Shown here: positions 11,916 to 22,120 of the stretch, one piece after another
Layout: each line of letters starts with the position of its first letter
Numbering within the stretch: position 1 is the first letter of the stretch
Source of the DNA: Glossina fuscipes
Lineage: Eukaryota > Arthropoda > Insecta > Diptera > Glossinidae
Direction: 5' to 3'
Length of the DNA stretch: 64,000 bases
NCBI RefSeq assembly: GCF_014805625.2
Contig: NW_023998440.1
Coordinates: 3,033,767 to 3,097,766 of the forward strand
Made by a program: the position numbers and the translations under genes
The notes under the pieces: model-generated
Told to the model about the DNA's origin: nothing
Database searches by the model: none
The model's input: the letters and a program-made list of their open reading frames with translations, nothing else

Positions 11916-12739
11916 CTTCTATACTTTACATTGGGAACGTAAGGCTCTTTGCAGGTATCAGATAATCACCTACAGGAAGTATGCCGAAACTTTTTTCATT
12001 GTTTCTGTCGAAGTTCATGAGTAATGGGAACAAAAATCCAGAAAGCAAAGGCGCTCCCAGTCTCTGTCGTATCTAGCTGGTTCCCCAGCATGCAAGAATT
12101 TTGAAGCCGATTTCTTAAAATTCATATATAATGCGTATGCTACTGCCTATCATGACTATGTAAATTTTACAGAGTTTCTAACAAAATGTATATACCTCTA
12201 TCCTAGGGTGAGTGAGTATAAAAAAACCCAAATATTACATACAGACTTGTTGCACAAGTCATTCAATCGATTTCTAAATGACACGTGTGCTACAACAACA
12301 AACTAAAAAAAAAAAACAAAATAAAAAAACATGTTCTCTTTTCAGCGAACCTTGAAAGCTAACTACTAGACGCCATGCATGGCAATCGATTTGGTTGATC
12401 AGCGAAGACGTTTTTACAGGTTTACTGCGTTTTATTACATGTAGAATATTACTAAACATTACATTAATAATTACACATCCTCTTTACGTTGAGTTGGTTA
12501 GCGCTGCTTATTAATAAAATTGTTTTCTCTGCTATTGATTTCTTAAGGGGTCTCTACACCAAGTCTTTTTTAAGCGCATCGATTTCATTCGCGCGAACTT
12601 GATTAAAGGAAAATTGATTTGTTGCCCCACTTATCTGTTGACAAATATCAAAAATATAGTTCAGAATTTGGATCGAATGGTGAGATCATTGTAGGAACTG
12701 AAGCGTATTTTAACGCTTTTGAGAAATTATTCCACAATA
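11916..12739. other. Non-coding DNA
   Basis: Nothing recognisable. A TATACCTCTATCCTAGGGTG motif near 12193 could be the end of another dispersed-repeat fragment. Confidence 0.4.
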
Positions 12740-12969
12740 CAAATACCAAAAAGTTTCAAAACATTGTTAAAAATAGTTCTCATGAGCAGAATTTGACTTT
12801 GTTTAGTTTGTTTGAAAAGTAATTTCATGTAGATTGTCCACAAAAATATTTTAGGTTTTTTAATATGGACGGAGTACGCTTTCAAATCCAACTATATCTT
12901 AATTTTACATATTTAACAGATATGGTAGGTGTCTTTGCTAGTCAAATTCGAATTTATCTTCACACCCTT
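12740..12969 (+). mobile_element. Partial copy of the inverted-repeat element, right terminus intact
   Basis: It aligns with the outer ~230 bp of the right arm of the 16476-18808 element: ACCAAA...GTTAAAAATAGTT, TTGTTTAGTTTG, CCACAAAAATATTTT, AATATGGACGGA, ATGGTAGGTGTCTTTGCTAG, AATTCGAATTTATCTTCACACCCTT. It ends exactly at the same CACACCCTT terminus, after which similarity stops, independently supporting the element boundary. The left side fades near 12740. Confidence 0.8.
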
Positions 12970-14869
12970 CCACATGAGTAATGGAAAACACCAAATAAAC
13001 GTCTAAAAATGTTTAATGGGCTTCGGCAGCAGAGTGCTTCAAAGCAAACAACAGAAGGTAAGAAGAATGTTGAAAATGCAAGTTCGACTGTTCCACGATT
13101 AGCGTTTGCATACGCTGAATAAACTCAATAATAGTAAAAGGAATATTTGTTATTTTATCTAACGAAAGGTCAAAATCAGCGAATTTAACTGTCGCGTATA
13201 TTGTTATATACCTCGCATTACCTTAACATTTGTCGCCAATAGGTGTCGATGATCAAAATACATGCAAGCACCTACTACTTAGGTGGGAATCTTTTCCGAC
13301 ACCCCTCACATATGTTAAACTTTACCCAAAAAAAAAAAAAAAAAAAATGTGTTTCAAAAGGCAAGCCCTGATCCATAGACGTACAAGCATCAAGTTTATT
13401 TACCCTCAGAATTGACTCCTTTTTTTATACATTGAAAAATAAAATAAAGAACAGTGGAATAACGCATAGGGCCGATTAGTCATGTTCTTATCTGTATCAA
13501 GACAGTCATTATTTTCCATTACAAAATGTCAGTCAACTTATTTACATTTTAGTATTTCTCGTTATTTATTTGATATAAAAATAAAGCAAGTATATCAGGG
13601 TTTGCGGAACTATTTGCAGAACACACTCAGACCCAGACTTCAAGCATGTCTTTTAACAGCGCAATTAGTTTTTTATTTTCTAATGCAACAAATTCACGGC
13701 ACCTAATTGATTATATTCATAAGAATAATGCGCTAAACAGAGATATATCCAGGCTACGGTAGGTGTAAAGTAAAACTTTAAGAAAATTTGGAAGCAAAGG
13801 TAATGAAATAATCACCCAAGCAGTTTATGGGTACAGAAGAACTGAAGTGCTTAGATTACCTTTGAAACCCTACTGAAAGGAAATTGCTTTGTTTCAAATG
13901 CCATTTTGTCCCTCACTTATTACATTTCTTTTAATAATTTTGAGATAAAAAGGCCGTAAATGCAGATCGATTGGGTTCTGTGAATATCTTATATTTCACT
14001 TTACCTACGAAATGATGGACTTCATTTACCCTGCATGTGATAGGTGAGAGAGAAGCTTATCAATTAAAAGAAAAAAAAAAAAACTTCCTATATTGACATA
14101 AAAGATAAGTGAATAGATATCTGAACTTAAAAGGAAATTTTATACAGTTAATGTAAAAAAACCAAATAATTTGTTTATCACACCATCACCTCGCTTGAAT
14201 GTAATTAAAAAATAGTGGCATGATCAGGGTGTCGATTGGCGCAATACGCTTAAAGTTCATAGATACACGCACGTGGAGACATTTGTAATTAAATCTAAGT
14301 AAAGGAATTTGCATAAAACACAAGTAATTCGATAAAATAGAAATAATGCTCGTTTTCATTAGTTTTCATTTATTTATTTTATTTTATTTCTTCTATTTAT
14401 GTGAAACCATTAAAGAAAAAAAGATATGAAAAATGAGATTAAATTCCATAGAAAGTTATTTAAAATTTCTATTTGTGGGACCCTTAAAAACGCTTGCTAT
14501 CAAATAACTCAAATTGTGATAAACAATCTCATTACCAGTCAACATTTTATTTGTTTTTATAATTAATTAAAAACATTTTTTTTTTTTTTTTTATATGATA
14601 CTCAACCGCCGCTTTAGAAGACGAAACTTATGAGTTATAATCAACAAGTGTCAAATACTTTATGCAGCTGGGTCATCAGTTTATAGCGTTCATGACGTTT
14701 ATTTAACTACAAAGAAAACGTGTGAAAACTTATTTTTATATCCACCGTCGAAGGATGAAAGTGTAATAATTTCGTCATTCCTTTTGTAACTCATCCCCAG
14801 AATACTTGCGACTAAATCCCTGGCCGTTAATAAAGCTTTCAGCTTTTGGAGGAGGTACAATTGTGAACC
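12970..14869. other. AT-rich non-coding DNA
   Basis: Contains a poly-A run (13328-13346) and no supported gene. Short open frames have no recognisable content. Confidence 0.45.
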
Positions 14870-15190
14870 TGAAACCGTGATTCGAACAGCTTACAGTAAC
14901 TGTACTGAATGTACTGAATGCGGCCAACAAATAACAAGGCCACCGCAGGGCGGACAAGTAATTAGGAAAAACGACCAGAGTTCGATTACCAACAATGAAG
15001 ACCACACTGTATTTACGATTAGTGTGCGATTATAGTCGCAGTCACTGCTTGGTCGATAAAGGCATTACATTTACCGGTTGACCGTACATGTCCCAAGTTG
15101 CGGCGACTATCAATTCTCTCTCTCTCTCCCTCTCTCTCTCTCCCTCCCTCTTTATCTTTCTCTTTACTTCTTTCTAATGATCAACATGAT
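14870..15190 (+). mobile_element. SINE-like element, family B, decayed copy
   Basis: A B-box-like GAGTTCGATTACC (about 14978) is followed by CGATTATAGTCGCAGTCACTG and CAAGTTGCGGCGACTATC, then a pyrimidine-rich tract. This parallels the order of motifs in the 7760 and 30885 copies. The pyrimidine part has expanded into a CT microsatellite (about 15114-15155). Confidence 0.45.
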
Positions 15191-16314
15191 ACATACATAC
15201 ATACGTGTACGGAATATAGTCTGAGAGATTGGTCTTTCTTTGGGGCGAAAAAAATAGAGGAACTGAAACAATAGAGCAAGTCTGAAGATTTTCTTTTCAT
15301 AATGGGCGAAATAACGAATAATACTTAGCGGAGACGATATCAGGCCCGAAGGTCTCTTAGATCCGTATATGCCAACCGACTAAATAATCGAAGGGAATTT
15401 CTGTTAGCTGCATTTGGTTAAAAGTCGTCGTTAAATAATAAGTTATACTGCCATAGCTTCAATTTTTTTTCTTTTTTTTTGCCAAAGAAAATTCCAGAAG
15501 AAGAAAATTCTTAAAAAAGTCTTTCGAAGATATAAACGTCCCGGAATCAATTCGTCAATCTTTCTGTATAGGTTTTCTGTTATTTAATTATAAATATAAA
15601 AAGCACTTATCCTAATGCATTCCCAGTCCAAAAAGTTCAATGGTGGATATAAGAAAGTAAAATTCTATCAATAAGCTTTGAATCGCCCTGCCGACATGCC
15701 TTGAAATTTCTCGCTCAATTGTGGTAGGTATCCAAAGTTCGCCATAATGCAGAAAATTCTCTCCTGCTTGTTGATTGCTCAACTTGTCACGCGATTTATT
15801 TATGAATATTTTAAAAATAGATTTTGACAGTTGGAAAAGTTTGTTTAGTGAAATCGTGCGCGTTTCACAGAAATATGAAAAAAATTATTATTTGCGAGAA
15901 CAATACTATAAAAAATATCGGCGTCTAGTTAATAGCGCTGCTGACGCGAAACAAGTATGCCGTTGTCGAACGTCATTATATCGGATATTTAACGTCATCT
16001 TTCGTATGCCGGGCCATCAAATATATATAAAAAAAAGATTCTTTTTACATTTTCTTTGTCGAATTGTGAAAAAATGAAGCAGTGTGAACTGGCTTATGTT
16101 TTTTTAATGGATGGCTTATGTTTTTTCAATGGATGCCTTTTAATTTCGGTTTAAACTTTCGATTCGTAGCATTAGCTGAAACTCCGCTCGAATCAGTAAT
16201 AAATAATATTTGTTGATACGAAAACAGCGGCACACAGCCATGTCATGAACTGCAAATTTCAACCGTAGATTCATTTACTTATTCTAATGAAGGACGTAAA
16301 ATACTTTTATATTC
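15191..16314. other. AT-rich non-coding DNA
   Basis: Contains short tetranucleotide ACAT repeats (about 15191-15205) and a 100-codon open frame (15775-16077, +) of no recognisable family. No gene called. Confidence 0.45.
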
Positions 16315-16466
16315 CAAACCAGTTGTGATTAAGTTTGTGCGGACAGTTATAGAACACGCAGGAGAATTTCAGAGATGGAGCTACCTTTCATTATACCGAA
16401 CGATTCAAAAAATGATCCCGTCTGTCTGTCCATTTTCGATTCTTGTGTTCCAGCTACAAGACACAA
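16315..16466 (+). repeat. Dispersed 'TATACC' repeat, left half of an interrupted copy
   Basis: Landmarks GTTTGTGCGGAC, CATTATACCGA and CGTCTGTCTGTCC run in the same order as in the 1570 copy. The copy is broken at 16467-16475 by insertion of the inverted-repeat element and resumes at 18818. Confidence 0.7.
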
Positions 16467-16475
16467 TTTTTGAAA
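16467..16475. repeat. 9-bp target-site duplication (left)
   Basis: TTTTTGAAA here is repeated exactly at 18809-18817 on the other side of the element. With these ends the element begins AAGGG and finishes CCCTT; shifting the boundary by one base destroys the duplication. Confidence 0.85.
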
Positions 16476-16537
16476 AAGGGTGTGAAGATAAATTCGAATT
16501 TAACTAGTAAAGACACCTACCATTTCTGTTAACATAC

Positions 16538-16559
16538 CTCTGTTAACGACTTAACAGAG
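16538..16559. repeat. Short perfect palindrome in left arm
   Basis: CTCTGTTAA and TTAACAGAG face each other across a 4-nt spacer (CGAC). The same hairpin, complementary, lies at 18725-18746 in the right arm. It is a candidate transposase-binding or subterminal site. Confidence 0.75.
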
Positions 16560-16936
16560 CTCATGTTAAATAATTACAATTGAGATATAGTTGGTTTGAA
16601 AGCCTAATCCGGCCATATTAAAAAAAAGAAAATATTATTGTGGGCATTTCATGAATCAATATAAAACTACCTTTCAAGCAAACTAAACAAATTCAAATTT
16701 TGCTTATGGAAACTATTTTTAACGGTATTTAAAATTTGGTATGTTAGCGAAAACTGCATATGAAAAAACACCCAAATTTGACACTCTTGTGCGGCCAAAC
16801 TAAAAAATGTCGCCTATATTCACCTATATCACGTGAATCTATATGAAAATACCTATCGATTAAACAAAAAAAATTCACACTTTTCTTTCGGGAACTGTTT
16901 TGAACGATCTTTTGAAATTTGATATGTTAGCGAAAA

Positions 16937-17970
16937 ATGGTTGTGAGTATAGTATAGCATATATATATATATACTAGTATAGTAAAGTATAGTACTAGTA
17001 TAGTATACTTTAGCATAATGCACTATATTCTAGGACAAAAAAAAACTATACTGTAGTGCATTGTATTCTAGTACAAAATACACTATACTGTAGTACAATA
17101 TATTTTGGCAAGAAAAAAGCTATACTGTAGTACAATCTATTCTAGTACGAAATACCCCAGTGTAGTATAAAGTAGCATAAAATACGTAATACTATAGTAC
17201 AATATATTCTAGTACAAAATGCAGTATACTGTAGTACAAAAATTCACTATACTGTAGTACAATGATTTCTAGTACAAAATACACTATACTGTAGTACAAT
17301 GATTTCTAGTACAAAATACACTATATTGTAGTACCATGATTTCCAGCACAAAATACACTATACTGTAGTACAATGATTTCTAGCACAAAATACACTATAC
17401 TGTAGTACAACGATTTCCAGTACAAAATGCATTATACCATAGTATAAAAATTTTGCACTGTGGTACAATGATTTCTAGTACAAAATACACTATACTGTAG
17501 TACAAGGATTTCTAGTACAAAATACACTATACTGTAGCACAATGATTTCCAGTAAAAAATACACTATACCGTAGTACAACGATTTCCAGTACAAAACACA
17601 CTATACCGTGGTACAAAAATTTTGTACTTTAGTACTATGATTTCTAGCACAAAATACACTATACTGTAGTACAATGATTTCTAGTACAAAACACACTATA
17701 CTGTAGTACCATGATTTCCAGTACAAAATACACTATACCATAGTACAAAAATTCTGCACTGTGGTACAATGATTTCTAGTACAAAATACACTATACTGTA
17801 GTACAATGATTTCTAGTACAAAATACACTATACTGTAGTACAATGATTTCTAGTACAAAATACACTATACTGTAGTACCATGATTTCCAGTACAAAATAC
17901 ACTATACAGTAGTACAAAAATTTTGTACTGTAGTACAATGATTTCTAGTACAAAATACACTATACTATAC
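16937..17970. repeat. 37-bp minisatellite forming the centre of the element
   Basis: Units share TACTGTAGTACAATGATTTC followed by TAGTACAAAATACACTA. Consecutive TACTGTAGTAC starts at 17250, 17287 and 17324 fix the period at 37 bp; roughly 25 units are present. The left part (16937-17220) is more divergent. Variant units with a near-palindromic GTACAAAAATTTTGTAC begin their AAAAATTTTG core at 17446, 17615, 17747 and 17916, spaced 169, 132 and 169 bp, so a higher-order repeat exists. Confidence 0.92.
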
Positions 17971-17984
17971 CACATTTTACCATT

Positions 17985-18720
17985 TTTCGCTAACATATCA
18001 AATTTCAAAAGATCGTTCAAAACAGTTCCCGAAAGAAAAGTTTGAATTTTTTTGCTCATTGGACAGGCGTTTTTATATAGATTCACATGATATAGGTGAA
18101 TATAGGCGACATTTTCTAGCTTGGCCGCACCAGAGTGTCAAATTTGGGTGTTTTTCCATATGCATTTTTCACTAACATAGCAAATTCCAAAAAATCGGTA
18201 AAAATAGTTCCTGAAAGCAAAGTGTGAATTTTTTTTGCTTAATCGATAGGTATTTTCATATAGATTCACGTGATATAGGTGCATATAGGCGACATTTTCT
18301 AGTTTGGCCGCACCAGTGTGTCAAATTTGGGTGTTCTCCCATAGCTATGTTATGGTAACATAGCAAATGTCAAAAAATCGGCAAAAATAGTTCCTGAAAG
18401 CAAAGTGTGAATTTTTTTGCCCATGCAATAGGTACTTTTATATAGATTCACGTGATATAGGTGAATATAGACGACATTTTCTAGTTTGGCCGCACCAGAG
18501 TGTCAAATTTGAGTTTTTTTCCATATGCAGTTTTCGCTAACATACCAAATTTTAAATACCGTTAAAAATAGTTTCCATAAGCAGAATTTGAATTTGTTTA
18601 GTTTGCTTGAAAGGTAGTTTTATATTGATTCATGGAATGCCCACAAAAATATTTTCTTTTTTTTAATATGGACGGATTAGGCTTTCAAACCAATTATATC
18701 TCAATTGTAATTATTTAACA
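17985..18720. repeat. ~182-bp tandem units of the right arm
   Basis: A TAACAT(A)-containing start recurs at 17991, 18173, 18356 and 18538 (spacings 182, 183, 182). The first three units share GCAAAGTGTGAATTTTTTTG-like, TATAGATTCACGTGATATAGG-like and TTGGCCGCACCAG segments. The fourth grades into the terminal domain. The left arm holds the equivalent of only two units. Confidence 0.88.
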
Positions 18721-18808
18721 TGAGCTCTGTTAAGTCGTTAACAGAGGTATGTTAACAGAAATGGTAGGTGTCTTTACTAGTTAAATTCGAATTTATCTTC
18801 ACACCCTT

Positions 18809-18817
18809 TTTTTGAAA
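18809..18817. repeat. 9-bp target-site duplication (right)
   Basis: TTTTTGAAA, an exact copy of 16467-16475. Confidence 0.85.
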
Positions 18818-18945
18818 TAATGATGCACTGACCTGTTGTGGCCCAAGGGCGAGTGCTATTTAAAATAGATCGGAACGGATCACCTTTCGACCACTCACAG
18901 CGAAGCGGGGGTATAGCGTATTTAATGGTCGACCGCGGTAAATAT
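18818..18945 (+). repeat. Dispersed 'TATACC' repeat, right half of the interrupted copy
   Basis: GATGCACTGACCTGTTGTGG, CCAAGGGCGAGTGCTATT and AGCGAAGCGGGGGTATAGC match the second half of the 1570 copy (ATACACTGAAATG, CCAAGGACGAATGCTATT, AGCGAAGTGGTGCAGGG). Confidence 0.7.
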
Positions 18946-19499
18946 TAATCCTTAAAAGCATATTGTTGCCAATTGTCTACTTTCCAGTTTCATTTAATTT
19001 TAACGTAAAGAATGTGCACTTAAGGATTGATCTAAATAAGTAAGAAAATTATATTCGGCAGTGGTCGATTTTCCGTACCCACCATTATGTTTTTCGCATT
19101 CTATTGAACAAGTTCTTTTATCTGATACCCATATCGCTGGTATCATTAAAAAGAGAGTAGTCACGATATCTACCGTATTCATTCCAGAATTAACTAATTT
19201 TTAGGCAAATAATTTATCCTCATTGAGGAACGTACAAAGTAGTTTTATACATTTTGTTTTATTTGGTTTCCGATAAATAATGTAAGCGAAACCTTAAAAA
19301 AGTAAAAAAATAAAATTTAATCATTTGTAACTTGTGAGCTTGGCCCGTTGCATGGTTTTGTCCCATTTTTGCACATAAAGAATAGAGTGTTTCGAAACGA
19401 GGAAAAGCCCGCAAAATTTTGTCAAGAAAAAGGGAGTTGCGTTCAGTCTATGCTCCACTATGGGCTTCTGCTTTAATCAATTTTGCCCAATACCAACCT
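18946..19499. other. Non-coding DNA
   Basis: Nothing recognisable. Confidence 0.4.
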
Positions 19500-19735
19500 T
19501 GCGAAAACTTCCAATGTTTTTACCAAATTTAAAGCCGATACCCACGCGACCACGAGAGCACCAACAACAAACACCACAAAGACGCATAAATAGACAGACA
19601 TGGCTAAATCAACTCAAAATTTCACGCTTAACAAAAATATGTATCCTTTCTAGGGTCTCTGAAATTTCCTCTTCTGTACATATATTATGCAAAAAAATAA
19701 AAGCCCATCTTACAGTGGTGGGTATAAAAAATTTA
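19500..19735 (-). repeat. Dispersed 'TATACCCACC' repeat, inverted copy
   Basis: On the minus strand it begins TTTATACCCACCACTGTAAG, passes GAGACCCTAGAAAGGATAC and GATTTAGCCATGTCTGTC, and fades near 19500. A second, short copy lies at 29812-29935. The layout resembles the TATACC family but the sequence differs. The 96-codon open frame on the plus strand here is incidental. Confidence 0.6.
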
Positions 19736-21144
19736 GTTTCAAACTTTTAATTTTTTTAGAAAAATCTGCCAAAATCGGCTGTAAAAATTGCTTAAAGCGA
19801 ACCAATTAAAACCACGTGAGAATATGGATTCCTCTAAAACTTTTTTTTGAATACTTAAGGTATAAGGAAATTGTGAAAAGAAAAACGCTTTGAAATAGCC
19901 TTAAAACATACATCATTTCGGGGAGGCTTCCCCTCTCATTTCGTAAGCGATATCTCTTAAGATTTTTAAAATATTCTTCTGCTGTGTCTACTGTTCATGC
20001 TTTGTTCGTGCCACGCATTGAATTTACTTTAAGGACTAAGTCATAGTGAAAGGCAAAGACGTCGACGGGACCTGATTGAAGTTCTCATCTAACCTTTGTA
20101 AGGCTTAACCACGCCTTCACTAAACTAGAGTGATTTCTCTACAAATTCTCCTCACAACTTAACCGGCTTAACTTCAATGAAAAATATCTCATTTCGGGAA
20201 AACACTGCCGGTTCCTTCTTTCCCCTCATACGTTTAATGCAAGTGCATAAAAGGCGAAAAACAAATTGTCGGATCGACTTATGAACAAAAGGAGCAAAAA
20301 CTCTTTCTTACTCATCGTACCGAGTAGATGAAATCTATTTTTTCTCATTTGTTTGATTTTAAGGTGATTTTCGGACTTTTAAGGAAAAAAAGATATATAA
20401 ACAAAATTGTGAAAATTTCCAGATCCAGCAAAGCAATAAAGAATGTGTGAATATCAGACAATTGTTTTAATTCTATTCAATTAGTTTTATCACAATTAAT
20501 TTTACCTTGAAAATGAATTTGAAATCCATTGAGAGGCAAATGAAACAAAGAAAAAACGTAAAAAAAAAAAAAACGACACACAACGAAAATAGCATAACCA
20601 TAACACACAACAGCGGACAGAAACAAATTTTGCACATTGAAAAGCGCAAAGTCATGAAATGAAATGTTTTAAAAATGCACAAAAACCGTACAATTGCGAA
20701 CATTGGTGACAACACGAGCATACGGGGAGAAGATCGAGACAGAGAAAAACGTTACGCTACTAATTGGCAAAACGGTAGAGAAACAATCAACAAGTGCTCG
20801 TGTTAAACAAACTGAACTCAAGCATGGACGACACACCAACGTAGGCAGGCAAGCGAGCAACAATAACAAAATATAGTAAACCACCATAAGCTATATGCCA
20901 CTTTTAAGTGTATTCCAGGCATCCATCGTCAGCTACACTAAATATAGTGACGGGAAGAACTTTTAACAGTTCCTATAGGAACGACGCTAGCTGTTCTTCG
21001 TGAAGTAGCTCTCCCGTAAATAACTCATTCGAATTCAAATTTTCGTTTCGACTTCTTACTTAAGGCAGCAGCTTAAGTCGTTGCCTTACTAAGCAGGTTA
21101 AGTTTTTTTTTTTTTTTGGGTAGTTCAACAAAAATTATATGACC
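19736..21144. other. AT-rich non-coding DNA
   Basis: No gene supported. There is an A-run at 20560-20573 and a T-run at 21104-21117. Open frames on both strands are short and low-complexity. Confidence 0.45.
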
Positions 21145-21440
21145 TGGGTAGATATCGAGTAAACTCGATAGCTACCGCCATTTCGTCCATTCGCCGTAAC
21201 CAGTGGTGAGGTTACAGCTGGCGATAAAGTATGCATTTCTCTTACGATCGGATGAAAAATTTTTCGTTCGTAAAACTGCAATATCGATTAAACTCGCCAC
21301 CTGTCGCCTATCGATTCGCTGAGCTGCCAACAACAGGTATGCATTTTATCTTACTATCGGATGAAGAATCTTGCCAATCGTGAATTTACAACTTTCACTA
21401 AAACTTGTGTTACTACCGAACGAAGAACCTTGCGATTGTA
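21145..21440. repeat. Degenerate tandem repeat (~110-128 bp units)
   Basis: ATATCGAGTAAACTCG at 21153 recurs as ATATCGATTAAACTCG at 21281. TATGCATTT...GATCGGATGAAAAAT at 21230 recurs as TATGCATTTT...TATCGGATGAAGAAT at 21340, with a third, weaker GAACGAAGAACCTTGCGA. Two to three diverged units. Confidence 0.6.
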
Positions 21441-21689
21441 AAATTACTGTCCAATAATTTATCGAAGTCACGATGAGTTTGACTCGATGTCAACAGTCAT
21501 AAACACGTCCGTGATATTTGAAGATGTTTGTCTCAATTTTCCTTGTTTTGAAAATTCAAAAAGGAAAGATGAACTAGAGGATTGTCCTAGTTGATTCAAA
21601 AACCGTTATTACTGAAAATATAAAGAGAATTTATTAGAGTCACAAGGAGTACTAGATACCATCACCACTACGCCATAGTATGCATGCAT

Positions 21690-22120
21690 TCGCCAAAGTT
21701 TTGAAATTTTCAATTTATTCAAGTATTTGGAAAAAAAAAGACATCTCTTCCCGTTTAACTTCAGAACGGTCCACCGGAAAACTGTCGATTGCTGTCATCG
21801 ATGTTTAACGACATTGAGCTCTTATAGTACACATCGTTACAAAAAAAAAAACCCAAAGTAATTCGGCCAAAATATAACATCGATGACGGAGTCGAAATTT
21901 AATGACTTCAAACTCAGACTTGTTAAAGCATTTGCAAAACAAATGCCATCTCTTCCTGCTTCACTTAAGAAAGATCCTCCGGAAGATTATCGATTGCTGT
22001 CGCCGATATCTAACGGCATTGAGCTCTTATAGTTAGTTCAAATCGTTGTAAAAAGAACCTTAAAGTAATTCGGCCAATAAATAACATCGAGGCCAAGATC
22101 GAAATTCTATGACTTCAAAT
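21690..22120. repeat. Tandem duplication, ~205-bp period
   Basis: CATCTCTTCC, TCGATTGCTGTC, ATTGAGCTCTTATAG, AAAGTAATTCGGCCAA, ATAACATCGA and ATGACTTCAAA each occur twice in the same order; ATTGAGCTCTTATAG is at 21813 and 22018. Confidence 0.85.

Larger units (their letters stand above)
16476..18808. mobile_element. Foldback-like inverted-repeat transposon (non-autonomous), 2333 bp
   Basis: The two ends are inverted copies of each other: AAGGGTGTGAAGATAAATTC on the left, its complement on the right. Strong similarity runs about 270 bp inward (16476-16745 against 18538-18808) and then continues less regularly. The left arm is about 465 bp and the right about 830 bp, because the right arm carries extra ~182-bp tandem units. 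The ~1-kb centre (16937-17970) is a 37-bp minisatellite. A 9-bp direct repeat, TTTTTGAAA, flanks it. No transposase frame is present, so it must be moved in trans. Long, internally repetitive inverted arms and 9-bp duplications are features of Drosophila Foldback (FB) and of Mutator-type elements; assignment to that group is inference. It sits inside an older dispersed repeat. Confidence 0.9.

Noticed and set aside
12619..12822. 67-codon open frame
   Set aside because: Its second half lies in the inverted-repeat element relic.
15775..16077. 100-codon open frame, Lys/Tyr-rich
   Set aside because: No recognisable domain, AT-driven composition, no splice or repeat context supporting a gene.
17865..18086. 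73-codon minus-strand open frame
   Set aside because: Translation of minisatellite and arm repeats; repetitive peptide with no coding signature.
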